DNA of 15,384 nucleotides, taken from Cyanobacteriota bacterium. GTDB lineage: Bacteria; Cyanobacteriota; Cyanobacteriia; Phormidesmidales; Phormidesmidaceae. Both the position numbers and the translations under genes were made by a program. Positions 1 to 7,621 of the stretch are shown one piece after another. The DNA lies in the NCBI GenBank assembly GCA_027592485.1, contig JAQCKL010000036.1:1-15384 (forward strand). The letters run 5' to 3'. The number at the start of each line of letters is the position of its first letter. The stretch's first letter is position 1. The notes under the pieces are model-generated. The model saw nothing but the letters and a program-made list of their open reading frames with translations. It had not been told where the DNA came from and did no database searches.

Positions 1-186
1 TATCACCTTCATGCTCTTAGCTTGGCTCACAGTCTGCTCTTGCTGGGCTATTGATATGAAATCTTTCTATTGTTCGAGGTGCCCTTATTAGCTCCGGGGA
101 TACTGGACTGTCGTTCCCTTACGCCTGTGCCCCCCTGCCATCCGCATCGTGTTTACCTTGATGCCGTCATGTCCTCGGCACTGGGC

Positions 187-1869
187 TCAGGGCAGCAGCG
201 TTAACTGCTGAACATTCGGATCATCGGGCTGGGCTGTACGGCGCGATGGTCCCTTAGGACCGGTCTTCGACCATCGCGAATTCCGCCCTGGACTCGGAAT
301 ATTCACGTGGGCCACGAACCAGGTACGTAGCGCCTTGCTCCCGGCTGCATCGAGCGCAGTTAAATCCAACGGCGGCGGAAACAGTGCTGTGACGGGGGTT
401 TGGCTCCAGTGAGTGTCGCTGTCATAGCGATCTGCACCAAACGGGGTCAGATCCTCGGGCAAATCAGCGAGGTGAGGCACCACCGTAGCAGCCTCCAACA
501 GCGGCTGTCGCTGGGCATCGAGCTGCTGCACCCGCCGCTGTCGCGCTTGGCGATAGTCCAAAATCGGTTCAGGATAACCGGGGGTTGACGGCGGATTGCC
601 CAGAGCAGCGGCGGTTAAGTGGGCCAGCTCCGGCACCCAGCGCTTAATAAATTGCCCCTCAGGGTCACAGCGATCCACCGCCACCTGACCAGGGTTGTAA
701 ATCCGGGTCCAGGGCTTGTCGAGGCAATGGGTGACCCCCGCTTGCATCGCCCACTGGTAGTGATCAATGGGGCAATCGCCGTCGATCAGGTGGCGCATAA
801 AGTGCAGCGCCCCATAGCGCCAGTCCATACCCAGCAGGTTGGTCAAAAAGCTGGCGTAAATAGCCCGACTGCGGAAATTGAGCCCCTGCCATCCGCCCGT
901 GGCCAGTAGGCATCGGGCGGCAGCATCCACAATGGGGAAACCGGTTTGTCCCTGCTGCCAAGCCTCGTAAAGACCTTCATCAAAGTCCCAACCCGCTTGG
1001 TCGAAGGTTTGGTAGAGCGATCTCACCTCTAGCTGGGGCAAATATCGAAACCGTTGGGCAAACCCCTGGCCCCACCGCAGCCGCGCGATCAGCTGCTGAT
1101 GGCTGCGCTGAATACGGCGATCGCCCTGGTCTGGGGCTTGCTGCACCGTTTGTACACATTCCCGCACCGAAATAGCCCCGAATTTAATGTGAGGACTCAG
1201 GCCGGTGGTGGCTTCGGCGCTGGGGTAAGACAGTTGCCAATAATAGCGATCGCTTTTATCGGTCAAAAACTGCTGCAAAAGCTGTCGCGCGGCGGCAGTG
1301 CCCCCTGGGGGGATGGGCTTATCGTCGGGGCAATGGCCCAGATCGGCCAAGGTGGGCACAGAATCGCTAGGGATCTCCTCAGGCACGATCACCTGCTGTG
1401 GCGTGGGAATTTGGGGCTCAGCCATGGCCCGAAACCAGCGGCGGCGATAGGCAGGATAGGCGATTAGGTCCGACTCGCTCGCCGGGGGCTCAAACCAGCG
1501 AATTTTCAGATCCTGCTCAGCCAAAGCCCGATTTAACCGGGCATCTCGCACCCGCCCATAGAGGCGCTCACAGTCGGTGTAGGCGTAAATCCCCTCCGCC
1601 TGACTGTCTCGCACCAACTGCGGCAGGACCGTAACTGGATCGCCGGTACGCAAGATTAACCGCCCGCCCAGCGATCTCAAGTCCGCATCCAAACTCCGCA
1701 AGCAATCCACCATAAAGGCCACCCGCGCCACGCCGGTTTCGGGATGGTGCAAGAGGGCGCTATCCAGCACAAACACCGGTACTACCGCCCCTCGACCTGC
1801 CGCCCGATAGAGCGGAGCGTGGTCAGAAACCCTTAAATCTCGACGAAACCAAACCAGGGTGCAGTTCAT
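187..1869 (-). CDS. Cryptochrome/photolyase family flavoprotein
   Basis: This is an FAD-binding protein of the cryptochrome/DNA photolyase family, whose photolyase members use light to reverse pyrimidine dimers. The N-terminal alpha/beta antenna domain opens with LVWFRRDLRVSDH (residues 5-17), the family hallmark. The FAD-binding helical domain shows TGLSPHIKFGAIS (222-234), GQTGFPIVDAAARCL (307-321) and NFRSRAIYASFL followed by LGMDWRYG (331-353), then HLIDGDCPIDHYQWAMQAG (360-378). The usual family end is near residue 445. The remaining 110 or so residues form a proline-rich, probably disordered tail that contains an in-frame palindromic repeat (residues 532-540). The start is set by the standard N-terminus; I see no good ribosome-binding site. 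The gene diverges from the gene at 2172, with a LexA-box-like site between them. Whether it repairs CPDs, is a cryptochrome, or does both cannot be settled from the sequence. Confidence 0.93.
   Translation of the reverse strand: MNCTLVWFRRDLRVSDHAPLYRAAGRGAVVPVFVLDSALLHHPETGVARVAFMVDCLRSLDADLRSLGGRLILRTGDPVTVLPQLVRDSQAEGIYAYTDCERLYGRVRDARLNRALAEQDLKIRWFEPPASESDLIAYPAYRRRWFRAMAEPQIPTPQQVIVPEEIPSDSVPTLADLGHCPDDKPIPPGGTAAARQLLQQFLTDKSDRYYWQLSYPSAEATTGLSPHIKFGAISVRECVQTVQQAPDQGDRRIQRSHQQLIARLRWGQGFAQRFRYLPQLEVRSLYQTFDQAGWDFDEGLYEAWQQGQTGFPIVDAAARCLLATGGWQGLNFRSRAIYASFLTNLLGMDWRYGALHFMRHLIDGDCPIDHYQWAMQAGVTHCLDKPWTRIYNPGQVAVDRCDPEGQFIKRWVPELAHLTAAALGNPPSTPGYPEPILDYRQARQRRVQQLDAQRQPLLEAATVVPHLADLPEDLTPFGADRYDSDTHWSQTPVTALFPPPLDLTALDAAGSKALRTWFVAHVNIPSPGRNSRWSKTGPKGPSRRTAQPDDPNVQQLTLLP
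242..278. repeat. Palindromic repeat inside the photolyase tail, copy 1
   Basis: The arms CGCGATGGTC (242-251) and GACCATCGCG (269-278) are perfect 10-bp inverted repeats around a 17-nt centre that itself contains the palindrome GACCGGTC (258-265). On the coding (minus) strand it is translated as RWSKTGPKG and flanking residues. A second copy of one arm plus centre lies at 2301-2326 in the neighbouring gene, in the same reading frame. Confidence 0.8.
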
Positions 1870-2018
1870 GGGAGCCAGGGGTTTGCCATGACTAATGTTG
1901 GGCGCTGTTGGAGTGCTTACGGAACCCTAACAAATCTTCAAGACAAAGAGCGGGGGCAAAGCACAACCTGATAGCGGCAAGCGCTGAACGGCCTGTCCAT
2001 TCAGCAATTTAAGGGAGA

Positions 2019-2046
2019 TTGCACCGAAAAAGTACATTTGTACTAT
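2019..2046 (+). promoter_or_regulatory. Candidate promoter for the gene pair at 2172 and 2785
   Basis: TTGCAC (2019-2024) and TACTAT (2041-2046) are separated by 16 bp and resemble a sigma-70-type -35/-10 pair. Transcription would start about 120 nt before the gene at 2172. The LexA-box-like palindrome fills the end of the spacer and part of the -10, so a bound repressor would block this promoter. The promoter call is an inference from spacing and sequence only. Confidence 0.45.
2031..2044. promoter_or_regulatory. LexA box (SOS-type operator)
   Basis: AGTACATTTGTACT is an inverted repeat (AGTACA/TGTACT around TT). It fits the cyanobacterial LexA consensus RGTAC-N3-DGTWC-B at every specified position. 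It sits in the 302-bp divergent region, 162 bp from the photolyase start and 128 bp from the start at 2172, and overlaps the candidate -10 of the plus-strand promoter. Apart from this site and the promoter, I see nothing else in 1870-2171 beyond the strong ribosome-binding site at 2158-2163. Confidence 0.7.
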
Positions 2047-2171
2047 ATTTATGGAAAGCCCCCTTTTCAGTGAACTTCCCGTTGTCTGAAGGGCTGGAGC
2101 GGCTTTCAATGCTGCGCCGTTTTCGCTGTCGATTTGATTTGCCTGTTTAGCCCTATCAGGAGGGTAAGACT

Positions 2172-2765
2172 ATGCCCCATCCCAACGCCTACACCCAGCA
2201 ATACAGCTTCTACTACGACCAGCCTGAAGCGATGTCGCGTCGGGCTGTGCTCTCTCAACAGCCCCAGCTGCCTCACCCTCGGGTTTCTGCGCCTCAGCAG
2301 CGATGGTCGAAGACCGGTCCCAAGGGGGCGTCGCCCATGGCCCACCGCCCTTATCCTCAAAAACGGGCGGGCCATGCACTCCCGAAAAAAACGCGTCGCC
2401 GTCGCCCCCAGTTTTTGTGGGCTGGGGGCGGGATGGTCGCCTTTGCAGCCTTAGTGGTCACCCCCCAGTTTGCGTCCCCAGAGGTCGGAGCCACCACCGT
2501 CTGCCAGCAGCGGGTTGAAACCCAATCGGTGCTGTCCCGCGATGAACTCAGTGAACTGTTGGCGATTCCAGAGCAGTCGTCACGGGAGGCGGTGGAGGCG
2601 GTGATCGCTGAGCCCTTTTGCGTCTTAAATCAGACGGAGATTCGGGCCGGAATCTCGGCAGAGCGGGTCGCCTATCCCCTCGCCTTTGATCCACAAACCT
2701 GGTTGATTGTCCTCTATGAGGAGGGGGAATACGCGGGTTATGACTTTAGCTTTACGCGGGAATAG
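2172..2765 (+). CDS. Hypothetical single-pass membrane protein
   Basis: I do not recognise a named family. The 197-residue product has a proline- and glutamine-rich N-terminal tail (1-60), a very basic stretch ending KKTRRRR (72-78), one membrane segment (about 81-99, FLWAGGGMVAFAALVV) and a C-terminal domain of about 95 residues that looks folded, with cysteines 111 and 150. The basic residues before the membrane segment predict a cytoplasmic N-terminus and an outside (periplasmic or lumenal) domain. The start is well supported by AGGAGG at 2158-2163, 8 nt upstream. Residues 44-52 (RWSKTGPKG) are encoded by the repeat shared with the photolyase tail. The lipoprotein gene starts 19 nt after the stop, so the two are probably co-transcribed. 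A LexA-box-like site over the likely promoter suggests damage- or stress-linked expression. Confidence 0.8.
   Translation: MPHPNAYTQQYSFYYDQPEAMSRRAVLSQQPQLPHPRVSAPQQRWSKTGPKGASPMAHRPYPQKRAGHALPKKTRRRRPQFLWAGGGMVAFAALVVTPQFASPEVGATTVCQQRVETQSVLSRDELSELLAIPEQSSREAVEAVIAEPFCVLNQTEIRAGISAERVAYPLAFDPQTWLIVLYEEGEYAGYDFSFTRE
2301..2326 (+). repeat. Copy 2 of the in-frame repeat
   Basis: CGATGGTCGAAGACCGGTCC (2301-2320) is identical to the reverse complement of 257-276. One mismatch follows and then a shared AAGGG, giving 25 of 26 matching bases. The right arm of the palindrome seen in copy 1 is degraded here. It is translated as RWSKTGPKG, the same frame as in the photolyase. Confidence 0.8.
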
Positions 2766-2784
2766 GGGGCTGGGAAGTGGGGTG

Positions 2785-3231
2785 ATGAAAGGTCTGGGTC
2801 TGATAAGTTTGGGGCTGGGAGCCGCGATCGCCCTCACCGCCTGCCAACCCGCCCCTAACGTCCCCCACCGCAATATCGCCCTCCATCAAGAATGGCTGCT
2901 GCAACCGGGTAGCCAAGTGAGTGGTTATCGCGTAGTCGGTGGCCTTGGGGATATTTCCATTGAGTTGGGGGGGAGATCGGCCCATGCCCCTTTTCCCGGT
3001 CAAGTGGAACCCACCGATACCGATTGCATTGCCTTTACCAGTCAGGAGGTGCCGGGGTATTTATTTCGCCTCTGTGGACTGCGGCGGCCTCGATTAGGGC
3101 CGGTTGAAGCTGGGGAGGTGATCGGCAAGGGGGAAATCTTGCAGTTTGCGGCGATGCGGCGCGAACCCGACGGCACCTGGGCCATGGTGGAACCGGCGAT
3201 GGATGTGTTGGAGCGGACGGTCAGTCGCTGA
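2785..3231 (+). CDS. Small secreted lipoprotein, function unknown
   Basis: Starting at the ATG at 2785 gives 148 residues with a short signal peptide and a classical lipobox, LTAC (residues 17-20), so the mature protein should begin at lipid-modified Cys20. The frame is open further upstream, into the previous gene, but that would bury the signal peptide; the 2785 start, 19 nt after the upstream stop, is more sensible. The mature part is beta-rich, with glycine turns (GYRVVGGLGDISIEL, 47-61) and a later V-EAGEVIGKGEILQF stretch (107-121). It loosely resembles the barrel-sandwich fold of LytM/M23-type proteins, but I see no zinc-binding HxxxD or HxH motif. This resemblance is weak. It probably shares a transcript with the membrane protein upstream. 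Confidence 0.75.
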   Translation: MKGLGLISLGLGAAIALTACQPAPNVPHRNIALHQEWLLQPGSQVSGYRVVGGLGDISIELGGRSAHAPFPGQVEPTDTDCIAFTSQEVPGYLFRLCGLRRPRLGPVEAGEVIGKGEILQFAAMRREPDGTWAMVEPAMDVLERTVSR

Positions 3232-3303
3232 GGGTGTGTGGGTAAGGGGGCGGAGGGGGAGGGGAGCCCGTTCATCGGTAACCCTTGTTGTTCGAATCGA
3301 TTT

Positions 3304-3696
3304 TCAAATCAACCCTTGTTGACGCATGTGGCTGAGCAGCCAACTGACCATGGTGGCCCGTCGGGTGAGGCGGGGGATCAGCTGATCGACGCTATAGCCC
3401 TTAAAACCCAGGTATTCTTTCAGCAGTTGTTTGTCCGGTTTGGGAATAGAGCGGGTGAGCTGGACGGTGGCGCGACGACTCTCGATGAAGTTGGGGGGCT
3501 CGGGGTATTTCTCAAGCCAGGCGGCCTCCAACTGATCGGTTTGCCAGGTTTGGGTGGTGGGCTCAAACCGGTAGCCCAGATAATGCCACACCAGGGCATT
3601 AACGGTGTCGTCGGGCAACTCCTGATTGAGGATGGCCCAGAGGGTCTCTACGGTCAAGGGTGGGAGGGCGGTCACGGCTTTAGAATGAAGCGTCAT
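3304..3696 (-). CDS. DUF1823 family protein
   Basis: This 130-residue soluble protein matches my memory of the cyanobacterial DUF1823 family: an early TLWAILNQELPDDTVN segment, LVWHYLGYRFEPTTQTWQT, a central EKYPEPPNFIESRRATVQLT block, and LLKEYLGFKGYSVDQLIPRLTRRAT near the end, followed by a short helix. No enzyme motif is visible and the function is unknown to me. Start: the ATG at 3696 is preceded by AGGAG, but with long spacing (14 nt); a TTG one codon earlier is also possible. The gene converges with the lipoprotein gene (72-bp gap) and diverges from gcvP. Confidence 0.75.
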   Translation of the reverse strand: MTLHSKAVTALPPLTVETLWAILNQELPDDTVNALVWHYLGYRFEPTTQTWQTDQLEAAWLEKYPEPPNFIESRRATVQLTRSIPKPDKQLLKEYLGFKGYSVDQLIPRLTRRATMVSWLLSHMRQQGLI

Positions 3697-3899
3697 CAAT
3701 CTTTCATTGTCTCCTATCCGGCGGGGATCGCCCTCGGTTGACGGCGTGTTTTGGCGACGAGAATCAGCGGTAATTCAGGGTCATAGCCTCAATAAAACCT
3801 GACAAGCCTTACAGCTTTGTTACACAATGACAAAATGAGTAACGCCGCTGGGTTCGTAGCCCATGGCGCTGCCGTGTTTAGTGTTTCAGGAAATAGGGC

Positions 3900-6875
3900 A
3901 TGGCCAAGTCACTGCAAGATTCGCATTCCACCCTGACCCTGTCGGTGCCTCCCGATGCCGAGGTGCCTCGGGGGCAGACGGTAGGGTTGAACCGCAAGGA
4001 TCACCCTGTTCCGACGGCGATGAGTGACTTTGTGCCCCGCCACATTGGCCCCCAGTCTGCCGACGTCGAGATCATGGTCGATACCGTCGGCTATGACAGT
4101 CTGGCCGACCTGATTGCTGCGACCGTTCCCGCTGGGATTCGTCGCGCTGAACCGTTGGCCTTAGCCCCTGGATTGGGGGAAGTGGCGGCGCTGAAACGGC
4201 TACGGGCGATCGCTGATCACAACCAGGTGTGGCGCTCCTACATCGGCTTGGGCTATTACAACACCCACACCCCAGGGGTGATTCAACGCAATATTCTCGA
4301 AAATCCCGGTTGGTACACCCAATACACCCCCTACCAGCCCGAAATTGCCCAGGGCCGTTTGGAAGCGCTGCTCAATTTCCAAACCATGGTCACTGACTTG
4401 ACCGGCCTGGATATCGCCAACGCCTCCCTGCTGGATGAGGCCACCGCCGCCGCTGAAGCCATGGCCCTGAGCTTCAATGCCCGCAAGCAAAAGGCGGCCA
4501 AGACGTTCTGGGTCTCTGAAGCTTGCCACCCCCAAACCCTGGCGGTGATCAAAACCCGTGCCTTGCCGTTAGGCATCGAGGTGGTGGTGGGCGACCACCG
4601 CAGCGCAGATTTCAGTACGGAGAGCGGCCTGTCGATTTTTGGGGCGCTGTTGCAATATCCCGCTGCGGACGGGGCTATTTATGATTACCGCGCCTTTGTG
4701 GAGCAGGCCCATGGCGCTAAGGCCCTGGTCACCGTCGCTGCCGATTTGCTCAGCCTGACGTTGTTGACAGCCCCCGGTGAGTTTGGGGCTGATATTGCGA
4801 TCGGTAATACCCAGCGCCTGGGGGTCCCCCTCGGTTACGGCGGTCCCCACGCCGCCTACTTTGCCACCCGCCAAGCCTTTGCCCGCAAATTGCCGGGGCG
4901 ACTGGTGGGCGTCTCAAAGGACAGCACCGGCAGGCCCGCCCTCCGCTTGGCCCTGCAAACCCGCGAACAACACATCCGCCGGGACTCCGCCACCAGCAAC
5001 ATTTGCACCGCCCAGGTGCTGCTGGCGATCATTGCCAGTATGTATGCGGTGTACCACGGTCCGGTGGGGCTAAAGGCGATCGCCACCCGCATCCACGCCG
5101 CCACCACCGGTCTCGCCACCGCCCTGACTGCTGCCGGTTTCACCCTGGGCGATGAGCCCGTCTTCGACACCCTGCGCGTCACCGTCGGCGACCAGCAAGC
5201 CGCCATCCTCAACCGGGCCACCGCTCACCAAATTAACCTGCGGGCGATTGACGATCACACCCTCGGCCTCTCCCTAGACGAAACCACCACCGAAGCTGAC
5301 CTACAGGATCTGGTGGCGATCTTTACGGGCAAGGCTCCCGGAAATTCAAAATTCAAAATTCTGAATTCTGAATTCAAAATTCCCCCTACCCTGACCCGCA
5401 CCACCCCCTACCTAACCCACCCGGTCTTTAACCAGTACCATTCCGAAACCGAGATGCTGCGGTATCTGCACCGCCTTCAGAGTAAGGACCTCTCCCTCAC
5501 GGCGGCGATGATTCCGTTGGGGTCCTGCACCATGAAGCTAAACGCCACGGCGGAGATGATGCCGATCACCTGGCCGGAATTTGGCCAGATCCATCCCTTT
5601 GCCCCCCTCACTCAAACTCAGGGGTATCAGCAACTCTTCACCGATTTAGAGCAATGGCTGGGGGAGATCACCGGCTTTGCGGGCATTTCCCTGCAACCCA
5701 ATGCCGGAGCCCAGGGGGAATATGCGGGGCTGCTGGTGATTCGGGCCTACCACCACGATCGCGGCGATCTGGAACGCACCGTCTGTCTCATTCCTGAGTC
5801 GGCCCATGGCACCAACCCTGCCAGCGCCGTGATGGCGGGGATGAAGGTGGTGGCGGTGAAATGCGATCGCGACGGCAACATCGACATTGCCGACCTGCAA
5901 GCCAAAGCCGAAAAGCACAGCGATACCCTGGCCGCCCTGATGGTCACCTATCCCTCCACCCACGGGGTCTTTGAGGAGGGCATTCGCGATATCTGCGCCC
6001 TGATCCACCAGCACGGCGGCCAGGTGTATATGGATGGGGCCAACATGAATGCCCAGGTGGGTCTTTGCCGCCCGGCGGACTTTGGGGCCGATGTCTGCCA
6101 CCTGAATCTGCACAAAACCTTCTGCATTCCCCACGGTGGCGGCGGTCCGGGGGTCGGCCCGATTGGGGTCAAAGCGCATCTGGTGCCCTTTTTGCCCGGT
6201 CACTGCACGGTGCCGGTGGGTGGTGACCAAGGCATTGGGGCGGTGACCGCCGCGCCCTGGGGGAGCGCCAGCATCCTGCCGATCTCCTGGATGTACATCG
6301 CCATGATGGGTGCGGCGGGGCTTCAACGGGCGACGGAGGTGGCCATCCTCAACGCCAACTACATCGCCAAGCGTCTAGCGGGGCATTACGACATTCTCTA
6401 TACCGGCACCAACGGGCTGGTGGCCCACGAATGCATTGTGGATTTGCGCCCCTTCAAGAAATCAGCTCAGGTGGGGGTTGAGGATGTGGCCAAGCGCCTC
6501 ATTGACTACGGCTTCCATCCCCCCACCATGTCTTGGCCGGTGGCGGGCACGTTGATGATTGAGCCCACCGAGAGTGAATCCTTGGCGGAGCTCGATCGCT
6601 TCTGTGAAGCAATGATCGCCATCCGTGCCGAGATTCGCGCCATTGAAGCCGGGGATGCGGATCCCGAAAACAACGCGCTCAGGCACGCCCCCCACACGGC
6701 GGCAGATTTGGTGTCTGACTGGGATCGCCCCTATGGCCGCCAGGTGGCGGTATTCCCCACGGCGGCGACCCAAGCCCACAAGTTTTGGCCAGCGGTGAAT
6801 CGCATTGACCAGGCCTATGGCGATCGCAACTTGATGTGTTCCTGTTTGCCGATGGAGGCTTACGGAGCCGGTTGA
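3900..6875 (+). CDS. gcvP: Glycine dehydrogenase (decarboxylating), P-protein of the glycine cleavage system
   Basis: The P-protein is the PLP enzyme that decarboxylates glycine and passes the aminomethyl group to lipoylated H-protein; in cyanobacteria this also serves photorespiratory glycine. At 991 residues it is a single-chain P-protein slightly longer than usual. FVPRHIGP (44-51) marks the normal family start, preceded by a 40-residue extension; an alternative start is the ATG at 4020. The N-terminal half carries RDSATSNICTAQ. The C-terminal half has IPLGSCTMKLN and NLHKTFCIPHGGGGPGVGP, with Lys739 as the PLP-binding lysine. Between the halves, residues 481-494 are encoded by a heptanucleotide tandem repeat, an unusual in-frame insertion. 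No gcvH or gcvT lies beside it, so it appears to be a single-gene unit with its own promoter somewhere in 3700-3899, where I could not pick a convincing -35/-10 pair. Confidence 0.98.
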   Translation: MAKSLQDSHSTLTLSVPPDAEVPRGQTVGLNRKDHPVPTAMSDFVPRHIGPQSADVEIMVDTVGYDSLADLIAATVPAGIRRAEPLALAPGLGEVAALKRLRAIADHNQVWRSYIGLGYYNTHTPGVIQRNILENPGWYTQYTPYQPEIAQGRLEALLNFQTMVTDLTGLDIANASLLDEATAAAEAMALSFNARKQKAAKTFWVSEACHPQTLAVIKTRALPLGIEVVVGDHRSADFSTESGLSIFGALLQYPAADGAIYDYRAFVEQAHGAKALVTVAADLLSLTLLTAPGEFGADIAIGNTQRLGVPLGYGGPHAAYFATRQAFARKLPGRLVGVSKDSTGRPALRLALQTREQHIRRDSATSNICTAQVLLAIIASMYAVYHGPVGLKAIATRIHAATTGLATALTAAGFTLGDEPVFDTLRVTVGDQQAAILNRATAHQINLRAIDDHTLGLSLDETTTEADLQDLVAIFTGKAPGNSKFKILNSEFKIPPTLTRTTPYLTHPVFNQYHSETEMLRYLHRLQSKDLSLTAAMIPLGSCTMKLNATAEMMPITWPEFGQIHPFAPLTQTQGYQQLFTDLEQWLGEITGFAGISLQPNAGAQGEYAGLLVIRAYHHDRGDLERTVCLIPESAHGTNPASAVMAGMKVVAVKCDRDGNIDIADLQAKAEKHSDTLAALMVTYPSTHGVFEEGIRDICALIHQHGGQVYMDGANMNAQVGLCRPADFGADVCHLNLHKTFCIPHGGGGPGVGPIGVKAHLVPFLPGHCTVPVGGDQGIGAVTAAPWGSASILPISWMYIAMMGAAGLQRATEVAILNANYIAKRLAGHYDILYTGTNGLVAHECIVDLRPFKKSAQVGVEDVAKRLIDYGFHPPTMSWPVAGTLMIEPTESESLAELDRFCEAMIAIRAEIRAIEAGDADPENNALRHAPHTAADLVSDWDRPYGRQVAVFPTAATQAHKFWPAVNRIDQAYGDRNLMCSCLPMEAYGAG
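5344..5382 (+). repeat. Heptanucleotide tandem repeat (STRR-like) within gcvP
   Basis: Five consecutive 7-bp units run from 5344: ATTCAAA, ATTCAAA, ATTCTGA, ATTCTGA, ATTCAAA, followed by a partial ATTC. Such AT-rich heptamer arrays are familiar as intergenic repeats in cyanobacteria. Here the array is read through in frame as NSKFKILNSEFKI. Its AT-richness stands out sharply from the GC-rich gene around it. Confidence 0.9.
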
Positions 6876-6884
6876 TTAACCCCC

Positions 6885-6910
6885 CTAGTACCGGGCGGCT
6901 CAAGTACTAG
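6885..6910. repeat. Inverted repeat downstream of gcvP
   Basis: CTAGTAC (6885-6891) and GTACTAG (6904-6910) form a 7-bp stem with a 12-nt loop, starting 9 nt after the gcvP stop. There is no T-run after it, so it is only a weak terminator candidate. The 8-mer AGTACTAG at 6903-6910 recurs at 6987-6994, exactly where the ABC ATPase remnant begins. Confidence 0.5.
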
Positions 6911-6992
6911 CACTATGACTGAGAGCAGGGGTGCTTAAGGGGCAAGGCAGCTAGAAACTGGAATGGTCACGGGAATGCCGCCATCGAGTACT

Positions 6993-7095
6993 AGCTCCAC
7001 CTTCACTTCACGGTAAGGGGCAAATCGGCTGAGCAACCCATCCAAACTGCCGTCATAGATCAGCCCCCCCCCTGGTAGATCAGCAGGATGCGATC
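6993..7095 (-). pseudogene. Remnant of an ABC-transporter ATPase gene
   Basis: These 103 bases match 8162-8262 of the intact ABC ATPase gene at about 92 percent (8 substitutions plus two extra C in a C-run), in the same orientation. They correspond to the segment coding for about residues 228-261 (VLLIYQGGLIYDGSLDELI and following). The C-run is 9 long here against 7 in the intact gene, which breaks the frame. Several differences are silent or conservative in the coding frame, which suggests the fragment derives from a diverged paralogue that was once selected, not from a fresh copying event. No other part of an ATPase gene remains next to it. Confidence 0.85.
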
Positions 7096-7133
7096 ATCTT
7101 CTGAGCAGGCTGTTGCAAACGCAGGAGTGATTG

Positions 7134-7621
7134 CTACTCATCTGCTTGTGCCTTCAAAAGGGCAATCAACCTGTCTGACAGATAAAGCCCCGACCCTTTC
7201 AACGCCTGTAACCCTGGCGAAACTCGATTGATCAACCCACGACGCTTGGCCACAATTAACGTCGCCCCAGTTCCTAAAACCTTTAAACCCAAAGCATCTG
7301 CGCATCGGCGAGCCGCTAAATCATCGACAATTGCAGTGTATCCAGCATGGCTAGCGGCCCAACTCAAGACCTCAGACTCACCTTTAACTAAATCCCAAGC
7401 GGAGATAATGGCAGATACCTCGACAGCATCTACCCGTCGAACCCAGTTAGCCGACTTTAGCGCTTTTGCAGCAACATCCTCTGGCTCCGGGCCGTGACCT
7501 CGTCCCAAACACCTTGAGGAACAACAATCTCTTCAAAAAGCTGTGGCAACAACTCCGCCTGCTGGCTCTTAAACAAAGCAATTAATGGTGATGAATTGAT
7601 CACCACTCGATTAATCGGCAT
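7134..7621 (-). pseudogene. DUF3368 / PIN-like toxin gene, frameshifted
   Basis: Read from the ATG at 7621 the product begins MPINRVVINSSPLIALFKSQ and continues to VPQGVWDEV, the normal N-terminal half of a DUF3368 (PIN-like) protein, then runs into a stop. A -1 shift near 7500 restores the rest: GHGPEPEDVAAKALKSANW, GESEVLSWAA, IVDDLAARRCADALGL and KRRGLINRVSPGLQAL, ending at 7134. PIN-fold proteins of this type are usually metal-dependent ribonucleases; the acidic residues in GESE and VDD fit. The start overlaps the end of the UPF0175 gene by 11 bp, the usual antitoxin-toxin arrangement. It may be a dead toxin, a sequencing error or, less likely, a recoding site. A fragment starting at a TTG at 7508 could also be translated alone. 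Confidence 0.8.

Noticed and set aside
1..186. Left-edge sequence checked for a gene end or terminator
   Set aside because: No coding frame, hairpin with T-run or RNA gene could be supported here.
1927..2109. 60-codon minus-strand frame between the photolyase and the 2172 gene
   Set aside because: It overlaps the LexA box and promoter, has no ribosome-binding site and would leave no room for regulation of the divergent genes.
2134..2454. 106-codon plus-strand frame overlapping the start of the 2172 gene
   Set aside because: It is out of frame with the gene that has the AGGAGG site and a membrane segment, and its translation is arginine/proline-rich shadow sequence.
3280..3321. Direct repeat AACCCTTGTTG at 3280-3290 and 3311-3321
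   Set aside because: A single short duplication with one copy in the 3' end of the DUF1823 gene; no larger element or repeat family is visible.
3799..3834. Possible gcvP promoter (CTGACA and downstream TACACA) and TTTGT/ACAAA inverted repeat
   Set aside because: The -10 match is poor and the inverted repeat is only 5 bp. There is no NtcA-type GTA-N8-TAC site, so I could not defend a specific call.
5646..6326. 226-codon open frame on the minus strand within gcvP
   Set aside because: It lies opposite the most conserved part of gcvP and is rich in His, Gly and Arg, a typical antisense shadow of a GC-rich gene.
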